DNA from: Gemmatimonadota bacterium
Lineage (GTDB): Bacteria; Gemmatimonadota; Gemmatimonadetes; Gemmatimonadales; GWC2-71-9
Length of the DNA: 64,000 bases
Assembly (NCBI GenBank): GCA_029262195.1
Contig: JAJCZX010000010.1
Span: 193,352-257,351 of the forward strand
Reading direction: 5' to 3'
In this document: positions 51,439-59,801 of the stretch, piece by piece
Layout of the letters: the number at the start of each line of letters is the position of its first letter
Numbering within the stretch: position 1 is the first letter of the stretch
The notes under the pieces: model-generated
Databases searched by the model: none
The model's input: the letters and a program-made list of their open reading frames with translations, nothing else
What the model was told of the DNA's origin: nothing
Made by a program: the position numbers and the translations under genes

Positions 51439-52268
51439 TCTGGGTCGTCTACCGTAACGAGATGCTCAAGATGACGAAGCGCCTGGCGTTCTGGGTGACG
51501 CTACTTTCCGCTGTCTTCATGCAGCTCATGACCAGCGGGGGACGGTTCTACTCCTCGCGGCAAAACCCTGACCTGCCCCAATTTTCGTTACCAGAATCGA
51601 TTGCGGGCATCTTTTCGTCCAGTGTCCAGATGGCGCTCATTTTTGGACCGGCTGCGCTGATACTTCTGGTTACCAGCGAATTCAGTTGGAGGACAGCCCG
51701 ACAGAGTGTGATCGATGGTTTGTCGAAAAACCAGTTTTTCGTTGGGAAGCTGCTACTAATCCCTACGCTCGGCATGATTTTTCTTTCGACACAATTGGCT
51801 ATCGGTGTGGGATTCGCGATTCCCGCCACGGACTTTGGCAACCTGTCGGGCCCACTTTTCAAAGGCGTTTATTTCCTGGCGATCGCGGGATTTTTGCTTG
51901 CCTTTATTGGTGCTGCCGCGGTTGCGCTCTTTTTTGCTCTGGCCATCCGCAGTAGCGGGCCCGCGATCGCTGCCTGGTTTTTTTGGACGGCAATAGTCGA
52001 AGGCCTTCTGGCGTCGGTAGCCAAAGGAGCGAGCGAGAGACTGGGTGAAATGGCAGAGTTTGCGCCCGGTAATGTCATTGATCAGATGGCGAGGTATCTG
52101 CAATATGATAAAGATGCTTTCGCCGCCGCCGTTAGCCGGGCGTTGGAAAGAGGAGTTGACCCGCCGTCGCCAGCCTGGGATTGGCCCGTGTTGCTGGTGT
52201 GGTTTGCTCTGTGGGTCGCAGTGTTGCTGCTGGTTTCCTTCGTCTGGTTTAGTAAGCGAGACCTTTAG
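51435..52268 (+). CDS. ABC-2 type permease
   Basis: 277 residues with six predicted helices, the first at about 17-35 (LAFWVTLLSAVFMQLMTS) and the last near 251-270 (WPVLLVWFALWVAVLLLVS). The arrangement, with a long loop after helix 1, fits ABC-2 permeases (NatB-like). With the ATPase it makes a complete exporter. ATGA overlap couples the two genes. Confidence 0.9.
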   Translation: MIWVVYRNEMLKMTKRLAFWVTLLSAVFMQLMTSGGRFYSSRQNPDLPQFSLPESIAGIFSSSVQMALIFGPAALILLVTSEFSWRTARQSVIDGLSKNQFFVGKLLLIPTLGMIFLSTQLAIGVGFAIPATDFGNLSGPLFKGVYFLAIAGFLLAFIGAAAVALFFALAIRSSGPAIAAWFFWTAIVEGLLASVAKGASERLGEMAEFAPGNVIDQMARYLQYDKDAFAAAVSRALERGVDPPSPAWDWPVLLVWFALWVAVLLLVSFVWFSKRDL

Positions 52269-52295
52269 AATGGTGAATTTAGAATGGCGAATTTA
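52262..52295. repeat. Direct repeat GAATGGTGAATTTA / GAATGGCGAATTTA
   Basis: Two 13-base units head to tail (TTTAGAATGGTGAATTTAGAA, then TGGCGAATTTAAAATG), spanning the permease stop codon. Short duplicated tail DNA without known meaning. Confidence 0.6.
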
Positions 52296-52393
52296 AAATG
52301 CAGAGTTGCGGCCACGCCTTGCGCATAACCGCCTTTTTCACCCGCCCTCTAATCCGTCCTTCTTTTTGCCACCGCCCCTCACACCGCGCCCGT

Positions 52394-53383
52394 CTACCAG
52401 TCCACCTTCTCCCCGAGACCCAACTCGTGGGCTCGTTTGAGCGCGACCGCTGCTGCAACAGCGTCCTGTACCGCGATCCCGACTGACTTGTAGAACGTAG
52501 TCTCGGTCGGTCTGGACCGTCCTTCGGATGCTCCAGTTACCAGCTCTCCCAGCTCTGCGACTATGTGAGCGTCGGTGATGAGTCCCTTGTTGATGGTTTG
52601 AATGATTTCGCCGGCCTCTTCGAGGGAGGCGGCCCTTTCGTCAACGAATACTTTAGCTCGTGCAACGGTCTCGGCGGGTACTTCACTCACGTCGGGTGTG
52701 TAGGATCCCACGGCGTTAATGTGGACACCTTCCGCAAGCTGAGTGTCGTCGAATACGGGAGTTTGCGATGTGGTTGTACAACACACGATGTCCGCCCCGG
52801 CGACCGCAGCTCCAGGCGAGTCCGCAGCGGTGATGTTCGGGGCTCCGGGGTTGGAGGCTAGAAGCTCGGCGATCATTGCGTCGGTCTTTGTGGGGTCGGG
52901 ACTGAAAAATGTTACGGACTCGATCGGCCGCACTTCGCATATCGCATCGAAGTGACTGCGTGCCTGGACTCCAGCCCCAAAAATTGTGAGGCTAGTGGCG
53001 TCGGGCCGGGCCAGCAGGTCGGTTGCCAGCCCCGACCCGGCGGCTGTTCGAATCGCAGTCAGTTCTCCTCCTTCCAGCAGGGCAAGTGGGCGTCCTGTGT
53101 CAGGCTCGAAAACCATGACCGCGGCATTAATCCTGGGAAGGTTTCGTTTCGGGTTGTGTGGAAATACGGAAACTACCTTAACGGCGAGAGCCTTATTATC
53201 TGAGGTCGCCACATATGCGGGCATTACTAACGTGACAGCCTCTTCCTCTTTTACGGGGAGGTTCGCGCGGGCGGGCATAATGACGTCACCAGTTGCGAGA
53301 GCGCCGAAGGCAGTTCTCATAGCGGCGATAGCATCGGACATGGGAAGTGCTTCTCGCACATCGGACGAATTCAAAACAAGCAT
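52394..53383 (-). CDS. Ornithine cyclodeaminase/mu-crystallin family reductase
   Basis: 329 residues from ATG 53383; the longer frame from 53467 overlaps the facing gene's leader. MLVLNSSDVREALPMSDAIA, then GGELTAIRTAAGSGLATDLL, and the NAD-binding GAGVQARSHFDAI (with GxGxxA). In the family, members are ornithine cyclodeaminase, or delta-1-pyrroline-2-carboxylate reductase that makes proline. The divergent neighbour is an enolase-superfamily enzyme like cis-3-hydroxy-L-proline dehydratase, and the pair would turn hydroxyproline via pyrroline-2-carboxylate to proline (inference from family and neighbourhood). Confidence 0.88.
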   Translation of the reverse strand: MLVLNSSDVREALPMSDAIAAMRTAFGALATGDVIMPARANLPVKEEEAVTLVMPAYVATSDNKALAVKVVSVFPHNPKRNLPRINAAVMVFEPDTGRPLALLEGGELTAIRTAAGSGLATDLLARPDATSLTIFGAGVQARSHFDAICEVRPIESVTFFSPDPTKTDAMIAELLASNPGAPNITAADSPGAAVAGADIVCCTTTSQTPVFDDTQLAEGVHINAVGSYTPDVSEVPAETVARAKVFVDERAASLEEAGEIIQTINKGLITDAHIVAELGELVTGASEGRSRPTETTFYKSVGIAVQDAVAAAVALKRAHELGLGEKVDW

Positions 53384-53482
53384 TGATCTCGCTTTTTCGT
53401 GTCGTGGTGTGAAATTACTGCGTGATAGGATATGCGACATCCTGTCCACCAATGCAAACCGCTGCAACAGAAAAGGACGACG

Positions 53483-54586
53483 ATGAAAATTACCCGGGTT
53501 TTGGTCTATCAGGTTGATCTTCCATTACACGAAGGAAGTTACAAATGGTCTGGCGGCAAATCGGTAGAAGTCTTCGACAGCACAGTTGTGCGAGTCGAAA
53601 CTGATGAAGGCGTCGTCGGACACGGTGAGGTCTGCCCGCTTGGACCGGCTTATCTCCCTGCATATGCAGCCGGAGCCCGCGAGGGAGTTACCGCGATCGC
53701 ACCTCATATCATCGGACAGGACCCTACCGACATCATGCCTCTGAACAGGTTGATGGAGAGCGTGCTGAAAGGGCACCCCTATGCGAAGTCAGCCATCGAT
53801 ATCGCTTGCTGGGACATACTGGGCCAGGTGGCGGGGCAACCGGTTTGCAAACTTCTTGGCGGGAGGTACGGAGACGACTTTCCCCTCTATCGGGCTATTT
53901 CGCAGGAGTCACCGGAGGCCATGGCCGGTAAGGTCGCCGGTTACAGGGAGGAGGGATATCGCAAATTCCAACTGAAGGTCGGTGCTGATCCCGAAACCGA
54001 TATCGAACGAATTCATGCAGTTGCCGCTCTTATGCAAAAGGGTGACGTGCTTATCGCCGATGCCAACACGGGCTGGCTAAAGCACCAGGCGATGAGGGTG
54101 GTGGGTGCTGTCCGGGACGTCGATGTCTACATTGAGCAACCGTGCTTGACCTACGAAGAGTGCCTGTCGATTCGTCGGCACACGGATAGACCGTTCGTCC
54201 TCGACGAATGCATCGACGGTATCGCGATGCTCAATCGAGGGCATGCTGATCAGGCGATGGATGTCGTGAATATCAAGATTAGTAAGTTCGGAGGACTTAC
54301 CTACGCCAAGCTGGCCAGAGACCTTTGCGTGTCACTTGGTATCGCTGTAACGATAGAGGACAGTTGGGGAGGAGACATAACCACGGCCGCGATTGCCCAT
54401 CTGGCGCACAGTACGCCGCCCGAATTCCTTTTCACGTCTACTGATTTCAACAGCTATGTGACTGTTTCGACGGCTGAAGGAGCCCCGCAACGCGATGGTG
54501 GTAATATGGCAGCGTCCCGGGAGCCAGGACTGGGGATCCAACCGCGCATGAATGTGTTGGGTGACCCGCACTGGGTGAGCGAATGA
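53483..54586 (+). CDS. Enolase-superfamily dehydratase/racemase (MLE subgroup, probable cis-3-hydroxyproline dehydratase)
   Basis: 367 residues from ATG 53483 with AAAAGGA 9 bases upstream. MLE-type barrel: [11 protein letters not shown] near residues 160-170 (the catalytic K in FQLK, with Gln in place of the first Lys), metal ligands in IADANTGW (Asp), YIEQPC (Glu) and LDECIDG (Glu), and the base NIKISKFGG (Lys). The C-terminal [18 protein letters not shown] fits the cis-3-hydroxy-L-proline dehydratase branch, with the FQLKVG form that I recall there. The divergent reductase gene supports this use. Other MLE activities, such as dipeptide epimerase, are possible. Confidence 0.85.
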   Translation: MKITRVLVYQVDLPLHEGSYKWSGGKSVEVFDSTVVRVETDEGVVGHGEVCPLGPAYLPAYAAGAREGVTAIAPHIIGQDPTDIMPLNRLMESVLKGHPYAKSAIDIACWDILGQVAGQPVCKLLGGRYGDDFPLYRAISQESPEAMAGKVAGYREEGYRKFQLKVGADPETDIERIHAVAALMQKGDVLIADANTGWLKHQAMRVVGAVRDVDVYIEQPCLTYEECLSIRRHTDRPFVLDECIDGIAMLNRGHADQAMDVVNIKISKFGGLTYAKLARDLCVSLGIAVTIEDSWGGDITTAAIAHLAHSTPPEFLFTSTDFNSYVTVSTAEGAPQRDGGNMAASREPGLGIQPRMNVLGDPHWVSE

Positions 54587-54650
54587 ACCACAGCTCGAAC
54601 GACTGAACGGGAAGATCGACGGCTGTTTCCCGACATCCCGACTTCGCCCC

Positions 54651-57356
54651 CTACCTCCTGCTTCTTCTGATTCCGCCCATTGCACGGCCGTAGTCGAAGT
54701 CGGATGAAATCTGGTCGGCCACATCCTCGTAAAGTTCGCGAAGCGTTGGTGAGAGATCGTAAGTATCGGCAATGGACCTCAACAGCTCCGACAATTCATG
54801 GTCGCTTTCGATTGAGCGTCCCGCGTTCATTACGCCCTGTAATTGTTCGTCATTTAATTGCCTGCCTTCGATGACGGCGCCGAGGACGCGGCGAATTTCA
54901 AAATCGGACCCGATATCCGAGGCAGCATCGAGATAAAGGTCGCGGGCTGCATCGTCCATCATGAAGCGATCACTTGTTGCCAGAAGGAACGAAGATCGCT
55001 CGAAGTCCGACCCCAGTTGAGTCGACATTCTTAGTAGCTCAAGCTCGGTCTGAGATGTTAGACTGGGTTGATCCATCAGTAGCATAAGGACGCGCTTCTG
55101 CTCGAAGTCCGATTCGATATTTGAAACCTGCCTTAGCAAAGTGGCCTGCTGTGATGGTGTTAACTCCCGCTCGGTCAACATCGAAGTGAGTATTTGCGAT
55201 TGCTCGAAATCAGATTCGATAAATTCGATTCCCTCCAACGCCATGTCGAAATTGGCGTCAGTCAGCCCACCGTTTTCCAGCAGCGTCATCAGGGGGCGAC
55301 GTACTTCAAAATCGGAACCGATTGACTGCAGGCGTTCGAGGTAGGTTCGCTGCAAACCCTCGTCCAATTCATGGGCTTCGGCCAGCGACGTGAGGACGTT
55401 GCTCAATTCGAAATCGGACTCCAGTGCGTCTGTGATTTCGAGTATTTCCCCAATCACTTCCGGCGACAGATCCTGTCGACTGACTACCGACTTTAGAACG
55501 CGGCCCATTTCGAAATCCGATTCCAGCGCCTGTGCCGCCCGTACAAACTCGGTACGGGTGGCGGGCTCGTCCATATACTCTTCGCCGACCAGCATCAAAA
55601 TCCGAGCCTGCTCAAAGTCCGAATTGATCTCGTCGCGCGAAAGCCGCAGGCCCGTTCGGATCTCCTCCGCTGAGTAGCTACCGCCGTTCAGCATTGCGAT
55701 GAAATATTTGGCCTGAACGAAATCACTTTCCATTTTGCGGATTTCGTCGTAAATGCCGTCCGCGCCTTCATCCTCTAGTATGCGCGCAACCCGGGCGTCC
55801 GCCGCGAAGCCGAGTTCGTAAATCAGGGACTCCAATGCATCAGCAAACCACCGTTCGCCTTCGGCGTCGAAGTCTCGATTGTCTCCGTCCACGCGCCACC
55901 TGTATTCCAGGGTGCCCGAAACGGATCGCACTTCTAATCGATAGTCGTGGTCCCTGTCTTCTTCGCGAATCACGATGTAGCCGTCATCGGCGATAGAAAC
56001 GATAGATCGGTCGTCGTCGGACAGAGTGACCTCTCCGCGTCCCCGGATTTCGATCGTGTAGTCACCGTCCTGCCGACGCGAACGGTACTCCGTTGAGTCC
56101 CGTTCCGATTGACGGGACCTGTTCCGCTCAACTCTCTGAGATGAAGCGGGCAGATTCGTTGCGCTGGCGGGTGCTTCGGCTAAGGTCTCTTCAAAGCCGG
56201 TCTCGGGTGTGGCAAGCTTCGTCGCTTCTGAGCCGTCGACCCGAATCGATGTTTCCGGAGTTGGTGGCGGGGACGGCGCGTCGGCCCTGCGCTTTACCGG
56301 ATGCGCAACGGCAACAGATGTAGTTGTAAACACAAAGAAAAGGCAGACCAGGGCCAGGAATCGCTTAGACATACCACGCCTCACTTGCGGAGAGAGAATT
56401 GATTTGAGTCGATCGCCCAACTCGGAACGGTGAGCCATCGCGAGGCTGGCGTTCTCAAGCTGAGGAATCGGTTTTAATTCAGTTGCGACGGCGAGTAATT
56501 GATTGGCATAGTCCGACGCCCGGGCTCCGGCTTGCAGGACCATATCGTCGCTGGCCCGTTCACGGTGGAGTAACATCTGACGGTCAGCCATCCAGACGAT
56601 GGGATTGAACCAGTATGTTGCACACGCCAGGCGGGAAAGCAGTTGCCACAGTCCATCGCGTCTTGCCAGGTGCGATAGTTCGTGGGCCAGCACTGCGCGG
56701 CGTCTGGCCAGGGGCCAGCAACGTCCCGAACGGGGCACGAGGACGGTTCCCTTGAAGATCCCCCAGGCCATCGGCATGATCTCGTCGGGAGATTCCAACA
56801 CCACCGTATCATTGAGACCCATCGAACGCGTAACCTCCGCGACTGGTTTGCTCCACTCGCCCGACGTTACGGGGCGTGCTTTCAGAGCGAGTCGCGCAAT
56901 CCGCCTGCGACTTACGGCGAATCTGAGGGTGACGAAAAGGAAACCGAAAATCCATATGATTCCCGCTGCGGTTCCAGGGGAAAACGACGGCGTCTTTATA
57001 GAACCGGGCCGGTTCGATCGTACGGAGTTTGCAACATCGGCTCGCCCGGGGGCCGGGGGTGGGAGGATGCGGTGTTGACCTTCGACGGACGATGGTGTTC
57101 GTGCGTCGGTTTGAGGAAAGGTCTGAACGGGGGCGACGATGTTTGTTTCACGCAGAGGGGCCGCAAGCTCCGTGTTCGGAAGCACGGCCAAATAGACGGT
57201 GGGGAGGAAAGTCTCGAGTAGGGGAATCAGCAGCGCGGCAACCAGTCCGGCGACAATCAAAGTGTGTCGCGAAGCGCTCGACAGCCCTGGCGTGAATCGC
57301 GCGACGAGTAGAACCGCAACCAGTAACAGAGTGACTTTGGCGATGGTCAACAACAT
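54651..57356 (-). CDS. BlaR1-like M56 metallopeptidase with SDFE repeats
   Basis: 901 residues. Two N-terminal helices (TIAKVTLLLVAVLLVARF; HTLIVAGLVAALLIPLLE), a third near 132-148, then the M56 zinc site HELSH at 225-229 (AVLAHELSHLARRDGLWQL), and a further helix after WFNPIVW. A membrane segment near residue 335 (FLALVCLFFVFTTTSVAVAH) separates the large outer part. From about residue 530 eleven tandem units of about 36 residues carry (I/L)-x-SDFE...L. In BlaR1 proteins the outside part senses and the M56 protease destroys BlaI; here the SDFE repeat domain would be the sensor. It starts with one-base overlap of the BlaI stop (TGATG). Confidence 0.92.
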   Translation of the reverse strand: MLLTIAKVTLLLVAVLLVARFTPGLSSASRHTLIVAGLVAALLIPLLETFLPTVYLAVLPNTELAAPLRETNIVAPVQTFPQTDARTPSSVEGQHRILPPPAPGRADVANSVRSNRPGSIKTPSFSPGTAAGIIWIFGFLFVTLRFAVSRRRIARLALKARPVTSGEWSKPVAEVTRSMGLNDTVVLESPDEIMPMAWGIFKGTVLVPRSGRCWPLARRRAVLAHELSHLARRDGLWQLLSRLACATYWFNPIVWMADRQMLLHRERASDDMVLQAGARASDYANQLLAVATELKPIPQLENASLAMAHRSELGDRLKSILSPQVRRGMSKRFLALVCLFFVFTTTSVAVAHPVKRRADAPSPPPTPETSIRVDGSEATKLATPETGFEETLAEAPASATNLPASSQRVERNRSRQSERDSTEYRSRRQDGDYTIEIRGRGEVTLSDDDRSIVSIADDGYIVIREEDRDHDYRLEVRSVSGTLEYRWRVDGDNRDFDAEGERWFADALESLIYELGFAADARVARILEDEGADGIYDEIRKMESDFVQAKYFIAMLNGGSYSAEEIRTGLRLSRDEINSDFEQARILMLVGEEYMDEPATRTEFVRAAQALESDFEMGRVLKSVVSRQDLSPEVIGEILEITDALESDFELSNVLTSLAEAHELDEGLQRTYLERLQSIGSDFEVRRPLMTLLENGGLTDANFDMALEGIEFIESDFEQSQILTSMLTERELTPSQQATLLRQVSNIESDFEQKRVLMLLMDQPSLTSQTELELLRMSTQLGSDFERSSFLLATSDRFMMDDAARDLYLDAASDIGSDFEIRRVLGAVIEGRQLNDEQLQGVMNAGRSIESDHELSELLRSIADTYDLSPTLRELYEDVADQISSDFDYGRAMGGIRRSRR

Positions 57357-57739
57357 CAGCGACCTTCTTCCCTGGCCGAATCAATCATCTTTTGCAGGCT
57401 TGCTCGTTCCTCTTCTGTCAAATCCGATGAATCCATGTCAAGCAGAGCCGCAGCCGCCAACTTTGGTGAGCCGTCGAAAAACGTGGATACCAGTTTTTTT
57501 AAGGCTGTTTTGCTTGCTTTAACTCTGGTTTCGGTGGGCAAAAAGACATACCTGGGACCATCATATTCATGTCGCAGGTGTCCCTTCTTCTCCAGTATCC
57601 GGAGAGTGGCCCTAACCGCCGAATAACTCGGCGGGTCTGACATCTTGTCTTTAACTTCGGAGGCCGTGGCCGTTTGGGCCGAATAGATAATGTCCATTAT
57701 TTCGCGCTCTCTGCGGGAGAGCTTCTTCTCTGTAGCCAT
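57356..57739 (-). CDS. BlaI/MecI-type repressor
   Basis: 127 residues: KKLSRREREIMDIIYSAQTA, then ATASEVKDKM, YSAVRATLRILEKKGHLRHE (winged-helix recognition part) and RVKASKTALKKLVSTFFDG, the usual BlaI C-terminal dimerisation part. A perfect 24-bp palindrome 48 bases upstream is its likely operator. The downstream gene, coupled by TGATG, is the M56 sensor protease that should cleave it on signal. Confidence 0.94.
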   Translation of the reverse strand: MATEKKLSRREREIMDIIYSAQTATASEVKDKMSDPPSYSAVRATLRILEKKGHLRHEYDGPRYVFLPTETRVKASKTALKKLVSTFFDGSPKLAAAALLDMDSSDLTEEERASLQKMIDSAREEGR

Positions 57740-57786
57740 TTAGACGGATTCCGCGGTCGGTTCGTTGTAAGTGCTAGAAAACCAGC

Positions 57787-57810
57787 AGTATGCTAAAATT
57801 TTAGCATACT
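57787..57810. promoter_or_regulatory. Perfect 24-bp palindrome, BlaI operator candidate
   Basis: AGTATGCTAAAA followed immediately by its own reverse complement TTTTAGCATACT. It lies 48 bases upstream of the blaI start codon, in its promoter region. BlaI/MecI proteins bind dyads of similar size (half sites with TACA/TACT-like ends), so this fits autorepression of the blaI-blaR1 unit. Confidence 0.8.
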
Positions 57811-57844
57811 ACCGCCTGAGTTTCAAGTTTGTTCCAGGGAGTGG

Positions 57845-57926
57845 CAGGCGGGAAGTCGGGATGTCGGAATGACGGACGGACCCACCGGCCGTCCTGACTT
57901 CCCGAACTCCGACCTCCCGACTTTTC
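57845..57926. repeat. GTCGGGATGTCGGAATGACGGACGG tract
   Basis: Units GGGAAGTCGGGATGTCGG, GACGGACGGACCC, then on the opposite sense CCGACTTCCCGAACTCC. The two halves are near reverse complements of each other (GGGAAGTCGGGA against TCCCGACTT) and could make a long hairpin between the blaI promoter and the MBL gene end. Confidence 0.65.
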
Positions 57927-59523
57927 AGTATCTCAGGACCTGCAACGGAACCGTAAATAGATTCGCGCCGGGGTAAGTGCTCATGACGGCTGCGATCTCG
58001 GTTGTAAACTGTGCGGGTCTCAGGTGGAGTCCGATGACACTTCCGGGGTTAATGTTGTCGACGATCACCGTCCTGTTTGCCGCGTTAATGAGGGTGTTAA
58101 AGGTGGGTATAAGCACGGCGTCTATGTTCTGCTGGTCCAGGCTGAAGTTCTGGAAATTGTCGTCTGCGTAATCGACGTCTCCAAGGTGGACGATCTTTTT
58201 ACCGCCGAGGTGAATGACGTAGCCGAAATTTTGCGTAGTGGAGAAATCCATACCAAACTGATTGAAGTGTCTGAGGTGAAGCACTTCTACAAACACACCG
58301 TTAACCGTCGTGTCCGCTTTTTGTTGGAACGCTGGACTTATCGGAATCACTCTGTTGGATGTTATTCCACCAACAATCTGGGGCGGGCCGATGACCATTG
58401 CATTGGGGTTGTTGGCCAGAAACGCGTTTACGGTGGTGGTGTTGACGTGATCGCCATGGTTGTGGGTGATCAAAACCAGGTCAATTCCTCCATATGGGTG
58501 TGTTCCGGTGTTAACGCTAGACGCAACGCCGACCGGTATCGCTACCCACCCGCTGAGGTTGCCCGGGAGTCCATCGACGATGACTCTGTTCAGGCTGTCC
58601 GCGATGAGTACTCCGTCGTTGCCGAGGTATGTGATCTTGACAGTCTTGTCGGAGAACTCGCTGCTGTTCGAGGGCGAGGATACCGCGTTGAGGTTTGCTA
58701 TGCCAGCACCGATCGAAATCACCTGGGCAAAATATTCGGTACCTACGCTCAACGGGTTGCCATCAGAATCTGTGGCAGCAGGGTCGAGGCGCACGAGAAC
58801 ATCGTTTCCGGTTGGCTCTATTACCGTATAGCCGGTCGCGGGTACGGTGACGGCGGTCTGATTGTTTAGCGGGGCGTTTGCTGAGGGTACGAGAACGACG
58901 CGGTACTCCTGGACGAGGTTCTCCAGGGCGCTGGTGCGGAAGGAAATTTCGAAGTCGCTGGCGTCGCCGCGATTAGTCAGGTCGTCGAAGAACAAGCTGG
59001 AAACCGTAGGAGCCCGGGTGTTCAAATCGACGGTCGGCGAAGGTGCGGAGATGGCGTTTATCGTCGCTGACGTTCCGTTGGCGACAGACAGGATGATCGC
59101 CGAGTAGGTGGACCCATTTTGGATGTCATTTCCGTCGCTGTCTTTCTGGGTCGGGATGATGCGTTGTGTCACCTGCCCGGAACCCGGAAGAATCGTGAGA
59201 TAACGTTCGGAGACCAGGGCGGCAGCCGCGTCCACGCTCGGAGTGTTTGACGAATTCTTGACGATGACTATGCGGTACTCGGCAATACCGCTTTCATCGC
59301 TGGCACGGGAAAACGAAACCCTGATGTCCCCTGCATTACCTACATCACCTGCGTCGGTCGCGCTTACCGCGCTGGCTGTCCCAACGGCAGTAGGGTCAGG
59401 TGTTGGCTGCGGGTCGGGGGTAGGGTCGGGCTCGCCCGAATCGCCGCCGCACCCCAGTGTTAGTCCAGCTCCAATTAGTAAGATGCTCAGATAATCGTAT
59501 TTAACTAGCCTTTGGTTCATCAA
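57925..59523 (-). CDS. Lipoprotein with metallo-beta-lactamase-fold domain
   Basis: 532 residues. Lipobox LTLGC near residue 25 marks an exported lipoprotein; a Pro/Asp/Thr linker (DPTPDPQPTPDPT) follows. Two or three FN3-like modules of about 110 residues come next (ESGIAEYRIVIVKN; VQEYRVVLVPS). From about 300 to the end is a metallo-beta-lactamase-fold domain with the ligand motif THNHGDH (HxHxDH) near 350, then HLGDVDYADD and GLHLRPAQF. The domain resembles UlaG/ComA-like hydrolases. It shares its N-terminal module with the lipoprotein at 59802. Confidence 0.85.
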   Translation of the reverse strand: MMNQRLVKYDYLSILLIGAGLTLGCGGDSGEPDPTPDPQPTPDPTAVGTASAVSATDAGDVGNAGDIRVSFSRASDESGIAEYRIVIVKNSSNTPSVDAAAALVSERYLTILPGSGQVTQRIIPTQKDSDGNDIQNGSTYSAIILSVANGTSATINAISAPSPTVDLNTRAPTVSSLFFDDLTNRGDASDFEISFRTSALENLVQEYRVVLVPSANAPLNNQTAVTVPATGYTVIEPTGNDVLVRLDPAATDSDGNPLSVGTEYFAQVISIGAGIANLNAVSSPSNSSEFSDKTVKITYLGNDGVLIADSLNRVIVDGLPGNLSGWVAIPVGVASSVNTGTHPYGGIDLVLITHNHGDHVNTTTVNAFLANNPNAMVIGPPQIVGGITSNRVIPISPAFQQKADTTVNGVFVEVLHLRHFNQFGMDFSTTQNFGYVIHLGGKKIVHLGDVDYADDNFQNFSLDQQNIDAVLIPTFNTLINAANRTVIVDNINPGSVIGLHLRPAQFTTEIAAVMSTYPGANLFTVPLQVLRY

Positions 59524-59731
59524 TCGCTCCAGTGAATTTTTGACGACTTTTCAGAGGTAACCACCCCACGTCAGAACTTTGTTTACCCTCCACAGAGAAG
59601 AAGTTGCATGAGATGGTAAAGCCTTGGAGTGTAACGGTTTAGGTTGGTTGGTGATGGGACGGTGACGGTGGGAAAGTCGGAAGGTGGGGACATCCGGAAA
59701 AGGCTCCGTTATGGTCCTCCTTCTACCAAAA

Positions 59732-59768
59732 CAAAAGGAGCCCCGCGTAACTCAGGGACCCCCTTTTG
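59732..59768 (-). terminator. Bidirectional rho-independent terminator
   Basis: AAAAGGAGCCCC-GCGTAACTCA-GGGACCCCCTTTT: A-run and T-run on both sides; on the minus strand it ends GGGGCTCCTTTTGTTTTGG and lies 34 bases after the NHL lipoprotein stop. Confidence 0.75.
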
Positions 59769-59801
59769 CTTCTTTCTAACTTCTGACTTCTATCTTCTGA
59801 C

